Below are positions 7,116 to 14,329 of a stretch of 42,901 nt of DNA, piece by piece. The notes beneath the pieces were generated by a model. The model was not told where the DNA came from. It was given only the letters and a program-made list of their open reading frames with translations, and made no database searches. Each line of letters opens with the position of its first letter. Position 1 is the stretch's first letter. The position numbers and the translations under genes were made by a program. The DNA comes from a virus, in the IMG/VR virus record IMGVR_UViG_3300035670_000456, positions 1-42,901 of that record, one strand, 5' to 3'.

Positions 7116-7377
7116 ATAGGGAAAAGCCCGAACAAAAAGCCCCAACGATGCCCGAACTAAAAACGATAGCGGTGCGGGCTTATACAGCGTGGTCATGTGA
7201 AGCGGGGGCGGTGCCGTAGCGACTAGCGTGGTCAGAGCGCCTCGGTCTGTAGCAAAAAGGTACTGTGGAACGCCCCCTCCCCCTCGCCGTTTTGATTGCG
7301 CCGCGCGGGCCTCGCACTGTCTGAGGTTTTGAAAATGAGCTTGACCGAGCGGGGCGAGTGGGGATAAACTCCCCGAC
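7116..7377. promoter_or_regulatory. Region upstream of terS, candidate cos/TerS-binding region
   Basis: A GC-richer non-coding stretch just before the terminase genes. It holds a direct repeat AGCGTGGTCA at 7186-7195 and 7225-7234 (39 bp apart) and two GCCCGAAC(T)AAAAA-like repeats (about 7127-7139 and 7150-7163). In lambda-like phages cos and the TerS-binding sites lie immediately upstream of the small terminase gene, so this is the best candidate region. No cut site can be identified by eye. Confidence 0.4.
7335..7367 (+). CDS. Possible leader peptide (10 aa) before terS
   Basis: ATG at 7335 has a good SD (GAGG, eight bases upstream) and encodes only MSLTERGEWG before TAA at 7365-7367. The stop lies in the loop of a hairpin (GGGGA 7360-7364 with TCCCC 7370-7374) that ends four bases before the terS ATG. 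terS has no free SD of its own, so translation of this peptide could open the hairpin and feed ribosomes to terS. Confidence 0.4.
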   Translation: MSLTERGEWG

Positions 7378-8214
7378 ATGGAAAAACTCGTATCACGAAC
7401 CGAATTTGCTCGATTAGCGGGAGTTACACCCGGAGCCGTGACCAAGGCGGCGAAATCGTCCTTGCTCGAAGCCGTGAGCGGAAAATACATCGACGCTAAC
7501 CACGCGGCGGCGCTAAAATTCATGGAAAAAGTCGCCCGCGACAAGACCCCGCCACCGCTCCCGGGAATCGACCCGCTATACGAGGAGGCGCTAGAAATTT
7601 GCCAACAGACAGGGAAATGGGGCATAGATTTTCTAAGAGAACATTTTCGGATCGGACACCCACGGGCGATGAAGATACGAGACCAACTCAAAGCCGCAAA
7701 AGAACAATCACGGGCGGAGAAAGTTATACCCGTGGCTTTGACCGAGCCAAAGACGCCGCATGTCCGAGGGACCGCACTGCTAAAACAAAAACGAATCGCA
7801 GCAGACATCGTACCGCTTGACGAGGTCGTAATACCGGACAACATCGCCGCATTTGCGGACATGACAATTCGAGACGTAATCAAAAAATACGGAACGGCCG
7901 AACGGTTCACCGATTATCTAAAAGCGCTAAAAGAAATCGGCATCATGGCCGAGCGTGAAATAAGACTTGCAGAGATCAAAGGCCAATTGGTTAGTCGCGC
8001 TATGGTGCAGACTCAGGTCGTCGAGCAGTTCGACGAAGCGCACATGAAACTACTTCGCGACGGCTCCAAAACGATCGCGATCCAAGTCTCGGCCATGTGT
8101 GAAGCGGGCGAGTCGATCGAGGACATAGAAAAATTTATTTCGGAAAAAATAACGGACTTCATTCGTCCGGTTAAGGCAAAAATCGCTAAGGCACTCAGAC
8201 ATGATCGAGGTTGA
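7378..8214 (+). CDS. terS: Terminase small subunit with FtsK-gamma-like domain, 278 aa
   Basis: Residues 1-55 look like a Nu1-type winged helix (SRTEFARLAGVTPGAVTKAAK). Residues about 62-105 (DPLYEEALEI..TGK.GI..L...FRIG..RAMKI.DQL) closely resemble the FtsK gamma domain, the winged helix by which FtsK reads KOPS sites on bacterial chromosomes. The C-terminal half is mostly helical, as expected for oligomerisation and TerL contact. The product should recognise the packaging site and load the motor. The gene directly precedes the large subunit and overlaps it by 14 bp. The start at 7378 has no clear SD; a hairpin and a leader peptide lie immediately upstream. Confidence 0.8.
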   Translation: MEKLVSRTEFARLAGVTPGAVTKAAKSSLLEAVSGKYIDANHAAALKFMEKVARDKTPPPLPGIDPLYEEALEICQQTGKWGIDFLREHFRIGHPRAMKIRDQLKAAKEQSRAEKVIPVALTEPKTPHVRGTALLKQKRIAADIVPLDEVVIPDNIAAFADMTIRDVIKKYGTAERFTDYLKALKEIGIMAEREIRLAEIKGQLVSRAMVQTQVVEQFDEAHMKLLRDGSKTIAIQVSAMCEAGESIEDIEKFISEKITDFIRPVKAKIAKALRHDRG

Positions 8215-10186
8215 AGAAATCGGAGCGGATTGGCTTGCTAACGTGGTCGAAAACATGACGGATCACATCGAGCACATCAAGCCGTCGGACTTTAACGAAG
8301 CGCATCGGTATTTGCCCGCGTCGGTGACAAACTTGCCGGGGTATCTGCGCTACAGCGTCAATCCGTTTATGCGTGAAATCGTGGATTGTTTCGACGTCGA
8401 CTCGCCAGTCCGCGAAGTGAATCTCAAAAAGGGCGTGCAGATCACGTACTCGACCGCACTAGAATCCGGGTTTTTGTATTTCCTCGGCCACGTTAAAACT
8501 TTGCCGATCATGTATATGTCCGCGGACAAAGAACTCGCGCTCGCACGTATCGAAAATAACTTTATCCCGATGATCAACCATAGCGGCATGGCCGACTTGA
8601 TCCGCTCAAGTGACGAGGGGAACTCGCGCAAATCGGGCAAAACCAAGGATCATATCCAATTCGCCGGGGGCGGCTACCTCATTCCATTCGGCGCAAAGAA
8701 CGCGGATAAAATGCGCTCGTTCTCCATTGCGGTAATGCTCAAAGACGAGATCGACGCGTGGCCCGACGTGGTCGGAAAGGATGGAGACCCGGACGACTTG
8801 TCCGACGGTCGTTTAAAAGCGTATTGGGACAAAAGAAAAATATTTCGCGGCTCGACGCCGTTGATCAAAAGCAATTCCAAAATCGAAAAGGCCTACCAAG
8901 ACGGAGATCAGCGTCAGTATTTCGTAATGTGCAAGCATTGCGGGTTTGAGCAAGTGATTCGATGGTCGACTCCCGACGGAGCGCCGGGCGGGTTTAAATG
9001 GGACTTCGACGAGAACGGCACGCTAATAAATTCATCCGTCCGGTATTGTTGCCAAAAATGCGACGGCCCACATTACGAGCACGACAAAGCAAAATTATTC
9101 TCGCCTGAGCATGGGGCAAAATGGAAACCTACGGCGCACCCTAAAAAATCGGGCGTCAGGTCGTACCATTTGCCCGCGTTTTATAGCCCGATCGGGATGC
9201 AGCCGTGGTACGCGTGCGTCGAGTCGTATCTAGCCGGGTACGACCCAATAGAGCGCAAAGTCCGAGACATTGGAAAGTACCAAGTATTTTATAACAACAT
9301 CCTCGGCGAGCCGTTCGAGATTATGGGAGCTAAGATTCGATTCGAAAGTGTGTCGCAGCATCGACGCACCGAGTACCGAAGCGGAGAGATACCGAACCGA
9401 TATGCTACCCGTGTGGCCGGATCGCCGATTTTATTCTTGACGTGTCAGGTCGACGTACATAAATCATTCTTGGCCGTGGCAGTCATGGGATGGGCACGTG
9501 ATGCGCGTAACTTTGTGATCCAGTACACGCGGATCGAGGGCGAAGATTGTAGCGACAGCCTTGATCCATGTTGGGGCGAATTGCGTAAGGTGATCGAAGA
9601 AACCACGTTCACAGCTGACGACGGAAAAAGCTACGCAATTCTGCTCACGCTCATTGACGCCGGCTATGCACAAGATACGGTCGTCACTTTCTGCTCAGAC
9701 TACGCGAGCAATGTTTACCCGATTCTCGGACGTGACAGACCGAGCAAGTCGCAGCGCATCGTCGAGTTTGATCAGTTCGAGACAAGGCTAAAAACAATCG
9801 GCTACCGCATTACCGTGGACCACTACAAAGACCGCATCGCGCCCGTGCTACGACGAGAGTGGATCGATGATGGATCGACGCAAGGCGCGTATCATTTCAA
9901 CGCCCCCTACGACGTGACGGACGCGCAGCTAAAAGAACTGACAGTCGAGACACGACGCGAGAAACAAGACCCGAACGGCGGGACCTCTTACGCGTGGTAT
10001 AGACCGGGCAACGCACGCAATGAGCTTTGGGATTTATTATGTTATGGCCACGCCGCGGTCGAGATACTTGCGTGGACTATCTGCATCGGGCAATTCGAGC
10101 TTGAATCAATAGACTGGCCAAAATTTTGGGACTTTATCGAACATGATCAAAAATATTATATTGACGCGGACGAAAACATAGAATAA
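8201..10186 (+). CDS. terL: Terminase large subunit (lambda GpA family), 661 aa
   Basis: The length (661 aa) and sequence fit the GpA family, which pumps DNA into the prohead and cuts concatemers at cos. The ATPase part covers roughly residues 60-250 (NLKKGVQITYSTALES in the Walker A region; VMLKDEIDAWPD as Walker B with catalytic Glu). A Cys cluster (CKHCGF...CCQKCDGPH) follows at about residues 245-290, and the nuclease part lies C-terminal, with acidic residues such as LTCQVDVHKSF and LIDAGYAQD. ATG at 8201 overlaps terS. The gene's 3' end carries a promoter (10161-10189) for a short transcription unit. Confidence 0.95.
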   Translation: MIEVEEIGADWLANVVENMTDHIEHIKPSDFNEAHRYLPASVTNLPGYLRYSVNPFMREIVDCFDVDSPVREVNLKKGVQITYSTALESGFLYFLGHVKTLPIMYMSADKELALARIENNFIPMINHSGMADLIRSSDEGNSRKSGKTKDHIQFAGGGYLIPFGAKNADKMRSFSIAVMLKDEIDAWPDVVGKDGDPDDLSDGRLKAYWDKRKIFRGSTPLIKSNSKIEKAYQDGDQRQYFVMCKHCGFEQVIRWSTPDGAPGGFKWDFDENGTLINSSVRYCCQKCDGPHYEHDKAKLFSPEHGAKWKPTAHPKKSGVRSYHLPAFYSPIGMQPWYACVESYLAGYDPIERKVRDIGKYQVFYNNILGEPFEIMGAKIRFESVSQHRRTEYRSGEIPNRYATRVAGSPILFLTCQVDVHKSFLAVAVMGWARDARNFVIQYTRIEGEDCSDSLDPCWGELRKVIEETTFTADDGKSYAILLTLIDAGYAQDTVVTFCSDYASNVYPILGRDRPSKSQRIVEFDQFETRLKTIGYRITVDHYKDRIAPVLRREWIDDGSTQGAYHFNAPYDVTDAQLKELTVETRREKQDPNGGTSYAWYRPGNARNELWDLLCYGHAAVEILAWTICIGQFELESIDWPKFWDFIEHDQKYYIDADENIE

Positions 10187-10189
10187 TAT
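10161..10189 (+). promoter_or_regulatory. Promoter inside the 3' end of terL
   Basis: TTGACG (10161-10166), 17 bases ending in CATAGAA, TAATAT (10184-10189). The -10 context GAATAATATCAAAT repeats that of the promoter at 39682-39710. A strong terminator follows only about 75-95 bases downstream, so it would drive a small RNA or a strongly attenuated transcript. Confidence 0.65.
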
Positions 10190-10195
10190 CAAATC

Positions 10196-10286
10196 TTAGC
10201 CGGCGAGCCATGCTCTAGGAAAGTGAGTTTGCATTACCCGGCGCCGATTACCTCTTTCCGCCCACTTCCCCAAGTGGGTTTTTTTT
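10196..10286 (+). ncRNA. Candidate small RNA between terL and the gpW-like gene, about 90 nt
   Basis: The predicted transcript begins about seven bases after the -10 at 10184-10189 and ends at the strong terminator 10261-10286. The body can fold as a long hairpin: GCCGG (about 10200-10204) with CCGGC, enclosing ATGC with GCAT and a roughly 17-base purine-rich loop. A single-stranded linker leads to the terminator stem. No reading frame of useful length exists. It matches no RNA family I know; an antisense or host-targeting sRNA, or a packaging-related RNA, are possibilities. Confidence 0.5.
10261..10286 (+). terminator. Strong intrinsic terminator between terL and head genes
   Basis: CCCACTT (10261-10267) pairs with AAGTGGG (10272-10278) around CCCC, followed by eight T. 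A -35-like TTGACA overlaps its end (10285-10290) but I see no good -10 at the right distance, so how the head genes downstream are transcribed (read-through, antitermination or an activator) is open. Confidence 0.92.
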
Positions 10287-10322
10287 GACATACTAAAACC
10301 AATCAATCATTGGGGCGAGGAT

Positions 10323-10577
10323 ATGAGCGCACAATTTTGGGCGGAACGTCTCGAATACACAAAAAATCTAATCGTCCAGTACGAAACGGCCATACTACAG
10401 ATCGGAGAGGGCAGCGTTCAGTCGTACTCGATCAATACGGGGCAGACCACGACAAACGTGACGCGCTTCGACCTCGCTCGGCTACAGGCACAGTTGCCGG
10501 GACTTTACAACCAACTTGCCACACTTGAGGCACGCGTCAACGGATGCGGCGCCGTGATTGCACAGCCGGGGTTTTAA
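10323..10577 (+). CDS. Head-tail joining protein, gpW-like by position, 84 aa
   Basis: An 84-aa protein between the large terminase and portal genes, the position of lambda gpW. The N-terminal helix (WAERLEYTKNLIVQYETAIL), a central GS-rich beta-hairpin-like part and a C-terminal helix (RLQAQLPGLYNQLATLEARV) fit the small alpha-beta gpW-type fold. gpW plugs the portal and forms the platform for the tail in lambda. SD GCGAGG precedes the ATG. Its stop overlaps the portal start (TAATG). Assignment rests more on position than on residue matches. Confidence 0.7.
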   Translation: MSAQFWAERLEYTKNLIVQYETAILQIGEGSVQSYSINTGQTTTNVTRFDLARLQAQLPGLYNQLATLEARVNGCGAVIAQPGF

Positions 10578-12202
10578 TGAATTACAACTCGATACACATT
10601 GACTACACACCGGGCGGAGCGGTTCCGGCGGTATCGAATCAACCGCCCCGCGTATCGGTTGACGCGCTTGGACCTTACAATTCTGAAATAATTGCGGACT
10701 TCACTGGCGAGAAATTTCTCGGCGGTTTTGGTGTAACGAATATTTATCAGACGGACTACTGGACACTGCGAAAACGGTCCGCGCAATTATTCAAAGAAAA
10801 TCTTTATGCGAAAGGCTTGTTACGCCGTCTCGTAACTAACGAGATCAACACGGGATTAACGCCCGAGTCGCTACCGGACGAGAGAGTCCTAGGCGTCCCG
10901 AGTTCGGAGCTAAGCCCGTGGACAGAGCTTGTCGAGTCACGTTTCGAGCTTTGGGGGAAAGCGCCTTTTGTCTGCGATTATTTGCAAGAGTCTACGTTCG
11001 GAGAAATCCAACAGATCGCGAGGCTTGAGGCATTGATCGAGGGCGATGTGCTCGCAGTCATTCGCCAGTCGCCGCGGACCAAGGTCCCAAGTCTGCAACT
11101 AATCAACGGATCGCGCATACAAACCCCGATGGAGCAACCACGCGCGGGGAATACGATCAAACACGGCGTCGAACGCGATTCCGTTGGTCGTGTCGTAGCG
11201 TATTGGGTACAGCAAGACGATTTCACCTCGAAGCGACTCCCGGCGTATGGTGAAAAATCAGGGCGTCGGATAGCGTGGCTAGTATTTGGCACGGAGCGCC
11301 GCATTGACGACGTGCGAGGCGAACCGCTCTTGTCAGTGGTTTTACAGTCTTTGAAAGAAATCGACCGCTATCGCGATTCTGCGCAGCGTAAAGCCGTGAT
11401 TAATTCGATCTTGGCCATGTTTATCAAAAAGACCCAAGACAAACCGAGCACGCTCCCAATTCAGGGCGCGGCGGTTCGACGCGGCTCCGTATCGGTCGGG
11501 GACGCGCAGAACCCGCAGCGCAAATTTAATATGACCTCGCACATCCCGGGCGTAGTCATGGAGGAATTGCAAACAGGCGAGGAGCCGGTCGGATTTCATA
11601 GCCAAGGTACGGACGTCAATTTCCCAGTATTCGAGGCGGCGATTATCAACGCTATCGCGTGGGCGAATGAAGTTCCGCCCGAAATCCTAACGCTCGCATT
11701 TAGCAATAACTATTCGGCGTCACAGGCGGCGATCAATGAGTTTAAAATTTACTTAAATAAATTTTGGACCAAGTGGGGCGAGAATTTTTGCACCCCGATT
11801 TATATTGAGTGGCTTGTCAGTGAGGCGCTATTGGGGAACATTCAAGCCCGCGGGTTTTTGGACGCGTGGAATGACGCCTCGAAATATGATATTTTTGGAG
11901 CGTGGACCCGTGTGGACTGGTATGGCTCAATCAAACCGTCGACGGACACACTCAAGCAAGCCCGCGGCGCGCAAGTCATGGTTCAACACGGGTGGAGCAC
12001 AAACTCCCGAGAGTCGCGCATGTTGACAGGGACCAAGTTCGCGCAAAATGTGAAATGGCTTGAAAAAGAAAATGAGGCCATTGCAAAAGCCCTCCGACCA
12101 TTGTTAGAACTGGAAAGAGAGTTCGGGAAACCAATCCAAACGCTACAGGCATTAGCCAACGGCGAACTAAGGGCCACACAAGAGGGCACAGAAATTGAAT
12201 AA
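10577..12202 (+). CDS. Portal protein (lambda GpB family), 541 aa
   Basis: Length and several segments (LVTNEINTGLTPESLP, FVCDYLQESTFGEIQQIARLEALIEGDVLAVI, EVPPEILTLAFSNNYSASQAAINEFKI) fit the lambda-type portal family. The portal forms the dodecameric ring at the capsid vertex through which DNA passes. The ATG at 10577 overlaps the previous stop; an upstream in-frame start at 10544 lies inside the gpW-like gene and is unlikely. The next gene begins eight bases before this stop. Confidence 0.92.
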   Translation: MNYNSIHIDYTPGGAVPAVSNQPPRVSVDALGPYNSEIIADFTGEKFLGGFGVTNIYQTDYWTLRKRSAQLFKENLYAKGLLRRLVTNEINTGLTPESLPDERVLGVPSSELSPWTELVESRFELWGKAPFVCDYLQESTFGEIQQIARLEALIEGDVLAVIRQSPRTKVPSLQLINGSRIQTPMEQPRAGNTIKHGVERDSVGRVVAYWVQQDDFTSKRLPAYGEKSGRRIAWLVFGTERRIDDVRGEPLLSVVLQSLKEIDRYRDSAQRKAVINSILAMFIKKTQDKPSTLPIQGAAVRRGSVSVGDAQNPQRKFNMTSHIPGVVMEELQTGEEPVGFHSQGTDVNFPVFEAAIINAIAWANEVPPEILTLAFSNNYSASQAAINEFKIYLNKFWTKWGENFCTPIYIEWLVSEALLGNIQARGFLDAWNDASKYDIFGAWTRVDWYGSIKPSTDTLKQARGAQVMVQHGWSTNSRESRMLTGTKFAQNVKWLEKENEAIAKALRPLLELEREFGKPIQTLQALANGELRATQEGTEIE

Positions 12203-12761
12203 ATTAAGTTTACCGGGTTTTTTACAAGACGCCCCAATCGACGCGCTCTCAGCAATGACAATGCTCGGGAACGAGTTCGAGTTCGAGTGGTACGCGGCGG
12301 CGGTCCCGGCGACAAATGGAAAAGTATATTTAAAAATCACGACCCCGGCGGACAAGTACACGCTTGTAAACTTCCGTGAGGTCCGAATGGATCAGACCCG
12401 TGGATGGTATCGCCAGTACGCTTCGACAAGCTTTTCAGGCGGGACAGTTACGGACACAATCACACCCGTTAAAATGCGCGGGGACGGTACGGTAAACAGC
12501 GGCGGAACGTTTCAAACTGTAACGACCCCAACGATCACAGGCCCCGCATTCTCGGCCGTGCCGCTATGGGGCGCTGAGGGTGTAGGAAACCGACCACAAG
12601 GCGGAGGGCTGTCACAGCTCGGGGCTTTTCGAGTAATCCCACCGGGGCGTCAGATTTTGCTAGAGTTTGAAAATAATTCGACCAATCCGGCGGCGTGGTA
12701 TGCTTATTTCAAACAGTTCGAGCTATCGGAGAATGCAATCCTACAGCTTGCGGAGCTTTAA
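12195..12761 (+). CDS. Unassigned head-region protein, beta-rich, 188 aa
   Basis: Probably starts with TTG at 12195, eight bases after a good SD (GAGGG) and overlapping the portal stop; the first ATG lies some 19 codons further in. The product is rich in T, G, V and aromatic residues and looks like an all-beta domain (FEFEWYAAAVPATNGKVYLKI ... ILLEFENNSTNPAAWY). It has no enzymatic motif. The place between portal and protease is not filled by a separate gene in lambda. It may be a capsid decoration, head-fibre or vertex protein, which is inference. Confidence 0.6.
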   Translation: MNKLSLPGFLQDAPIDALSAMTMLGNEFEFEWYAAAVPATNGKVYLKITTPADKYTLVNFREVRMDQTRGWYRQYASTSFSGGTVTDTITPVKMRGDGTVNSGGTFQTVTTPTITGPAFSAVPLWGAEGVGNRPQGGGLSQLGAFRVIPPGRQILLEFENNSTNPAAWYAYFKQFELSENAILQLAEL

Positions 12762-12764
12762 TTT

Positions 12765-13910
12765 ATGAATGCGTGGCTAATAACACAAGACGCGTTTAAC
12801 CCGATCGCGGCGGCGATCAAAGCGGGGCATCGTGCAACGTCCGAAGAAATTGCGGCGTTCAATGCCGAGTACGGCGTGTCGGGTGACTATCCCGGCGCCC
12901 GCATTATGACCAAAGCGGGCAACACGGCACAAATTAGTATCAAGGGCGTTTTGTCCAAGGAACCGAGTTGGATGCTGCGATTTTTCGGCGGCGGAAATAC
13001 CGCATACAGCGAAATTTTATCCGCTATCGCAGAGGCAGAGCGCGACCCAAGTATCGAGCGAATTATCTTCGAGATTGACAGCCCCGGCGGATCGACTAAT
13101 GGACTCGTCGGTGCAATGGATGCGATTCGTGACATGACGAAACCGACGTCGGCTTTTGTCACAGGTACAGCAGCAAGCGCGGCATACGGACTGGCGAGTC
13201 AGACGGACCGCATCGAGGCGATGAATCGCGGTGTGATGGTCGGCAGCGTGGGCATTATCGCAACGTATTATGTCGACCCTCAAGAAGTCGACGTTACGAG
13301 TTCAAACGCCGAAAATAAGGCGCCCGATCCGACGACAGACGAGGGCAAGGCCACGATTCGCCAATTGTTAGATAGCATCGAGGCGACTTTTATCGAAGAT
13401 ATTGCAGCGGGACGAAAGACCACGCCCGAGAAAGTCAAGTCTGATTTTGGACGCGGCGGCGTGGTACTTGCAAATGATGCCCTAAATCGTGGTATGATCG
13501 ACGCTATCAGTAATAACGAACGTTCCCAAACTCCGGGGGCGGAAACATCAACGCAAGAGGCTAAATATATGGACTTGCAAGAACTAAAAGCAAAGCACCC
13601 GGAAACGTACAAAGCGGCGTTTGCGGAGGGCGAAGCTAAGGAACGCGACCGCGTAAGTGCCCATTTGATTATGGGCGAAGCTTCGGGGGACGTTAAAACC
13701 GCGATCGAGGCCGTTAAAAAAGGCGACGAAATGACGGCAACATACACGGCTACTTATCAGGCTTCGGCTATGAAAAACGGCCACATTGGTGCGCGTCAAA
13801 CTGACGAAGCGGCAGCGGCAGCAGCGGCAACCGTTACACCGGGCGCGACGACCCCACAACAAAGCGACGACGAGCTTTTCATGGCGGCGCTTAAAGGCGA
13901 GGTGATTTAA
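12765..13910 (+). CDS. Prohead protease (S49/SppA-like) with C-terminal scaffold, 381 aa
   Basis: Residues 40-230 are a ClpP/SppA-type serine protease domain: FEIDSPGGST near residue 105, the catalytic-serine region TGTAASAAYGLAS near 130, and GVMVGSVGIIA near 160. In lambda the equivalent gpC matures the prohead. From about residue 268 the sequence becomes an Ala/Lys/Glu-rich helical scaffold-like tail (MDLQELKAKHPE... AAAAAAATVTPG). As in lambda C/Nu3, the tail may also be made alone from an internal start (13569). No separate scaffold gene is present, which supports this reading. Confidence 0.88.
   Translation: MNAWLITQDAFNPIAAAIKAGHRATSEEIAAFNAEYGVSGDYPGARIMTKAGNTAQISIKGVLSKEPSWMLRFFGGGNTAYSEILSAIAEAERDPSIERIIFEIDSPGGSTNGLVGAMDAIRDMTKPTSAFVTGTAASAAYGLASQTDRIEAMNRGVMVGSVGIIATYYVDPQEVDVTSSNAENKAPDPTTDEGKATIRQLLDSIEATFIEDIAAGRKTTPEKVKSDFGRGGVVLANDALNRGMIDAISNNERSQTPGAETSTQEAKYMDLQELKAKHPETYKAAFAEGEAKERDRVSAHLIMGEASGDVKTAIEAVKKGDEMTATYTATYQASAMKNGHIGARQTDEAAAAAAATVTPGATTPQQSDDELFMAALKGEVI
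13569..13910 (+). CDS. Probable internal in-frame scaffold protein (Nu3-like), 113 aa
   Basis: An in-frame ATG at 13569 within the protease gene is preceded at eight bases by AAGAGG, a good ribosome-binding site. It would give a 113-aa charged, helical, alanine-rich protein, as expected for a capsid scaffold. The arrangement matches lambda Nu3 nested in C. Confidence 0.55.
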   Translation: MDLQELKAKHPETYKAAFAEGEAKERDRVSAHLIMGEASGDVKTAIEAVKKGDEMTATYTATYQASAMKNGHIGARQTDEAAAAAAATVTPGATTPQQSDDELFMAALKGEVI

Positions 13911-13912
13911 TT

Positions 13913-14314
13913 ATGGCTAATATCACTATTACCAACGTGGACACCGGAAACGTAATTTTAGAAAATTGTCGCTTTGATGATGGCGTATTAACGTTTGCGG
14001 GTGCGGCGACGGCTAAAGCCGGGACGATCCTAGCGCGTGACTCAGTGTCGAAAAAGTTTGTTCTATTCGTTAAAGGCGGCACAACAAACGAAAACGGCAT
14101 CCCTAAAGCTGTCTTGACGTATGACGTCACGGCGACAGGTGCGGGCGATGTGTCTATTCGTGCGGCAGTTGAGGGTAATCTCCGCAAAGAGCGCCTAGTT
14201 ATTCATGCTGACGGAAACGCGACAAACGTCGACGCAGTTGTTTTAGACCAATTACGTGATTACGGGCTTACAGCGCTTAGCGTTAAAGAGCTTGGCATCC
14301 TTGATAATCAATAA
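13913..14314 (+). CDS. Head decoration protein (gpD-like), 133 aa
   Basis: A 133-aa protein between protease and capsid genes, the position of lambda gpD. It is rich in short beta segments (ANITITNVDTGNVILENC, AGTILARDS..KKFVLFVKG, IPKAVLTYDV), and the pattern of a value-setting cap followed by IPKAVL resembles the gpD/head-decoration family that stabilises expanded capsids as trimers. It begins two bases after the protease stop. Confidence 0.82.
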   Translation: MANITITNVDTGNVILENCRFDDGVLTFAGAATAKAGTILARDSVSKKFVLFVKGGTTNENGIPKAVLTYDVTATGAGDVSIRAAVEGNLRKERLVIHADGNATNVDAVVLDQLRDYGLTALSVKELGILDNQ

Positions 14315-14329
14315 TAAGGGGCGCACTAG

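Noticed and set aside
7083-7910. 275-aa minus-strand ORF
   Set aside because: It lies opposite terS and the non-coding region; it is serine-rich, has no SD or neighbours, and reads like a shadow of terS codon bias.
10285-10313. TTGACA after the terminator as promoter of the head genes
   Set aside because: No acceptable -10 at 16-18 bases; kept only as a remark.
13280-13747. 155-aa minus-strand ORF in the protease gene
   Set aside because: Shadow of the protease gene; composition follows the opposite strand.
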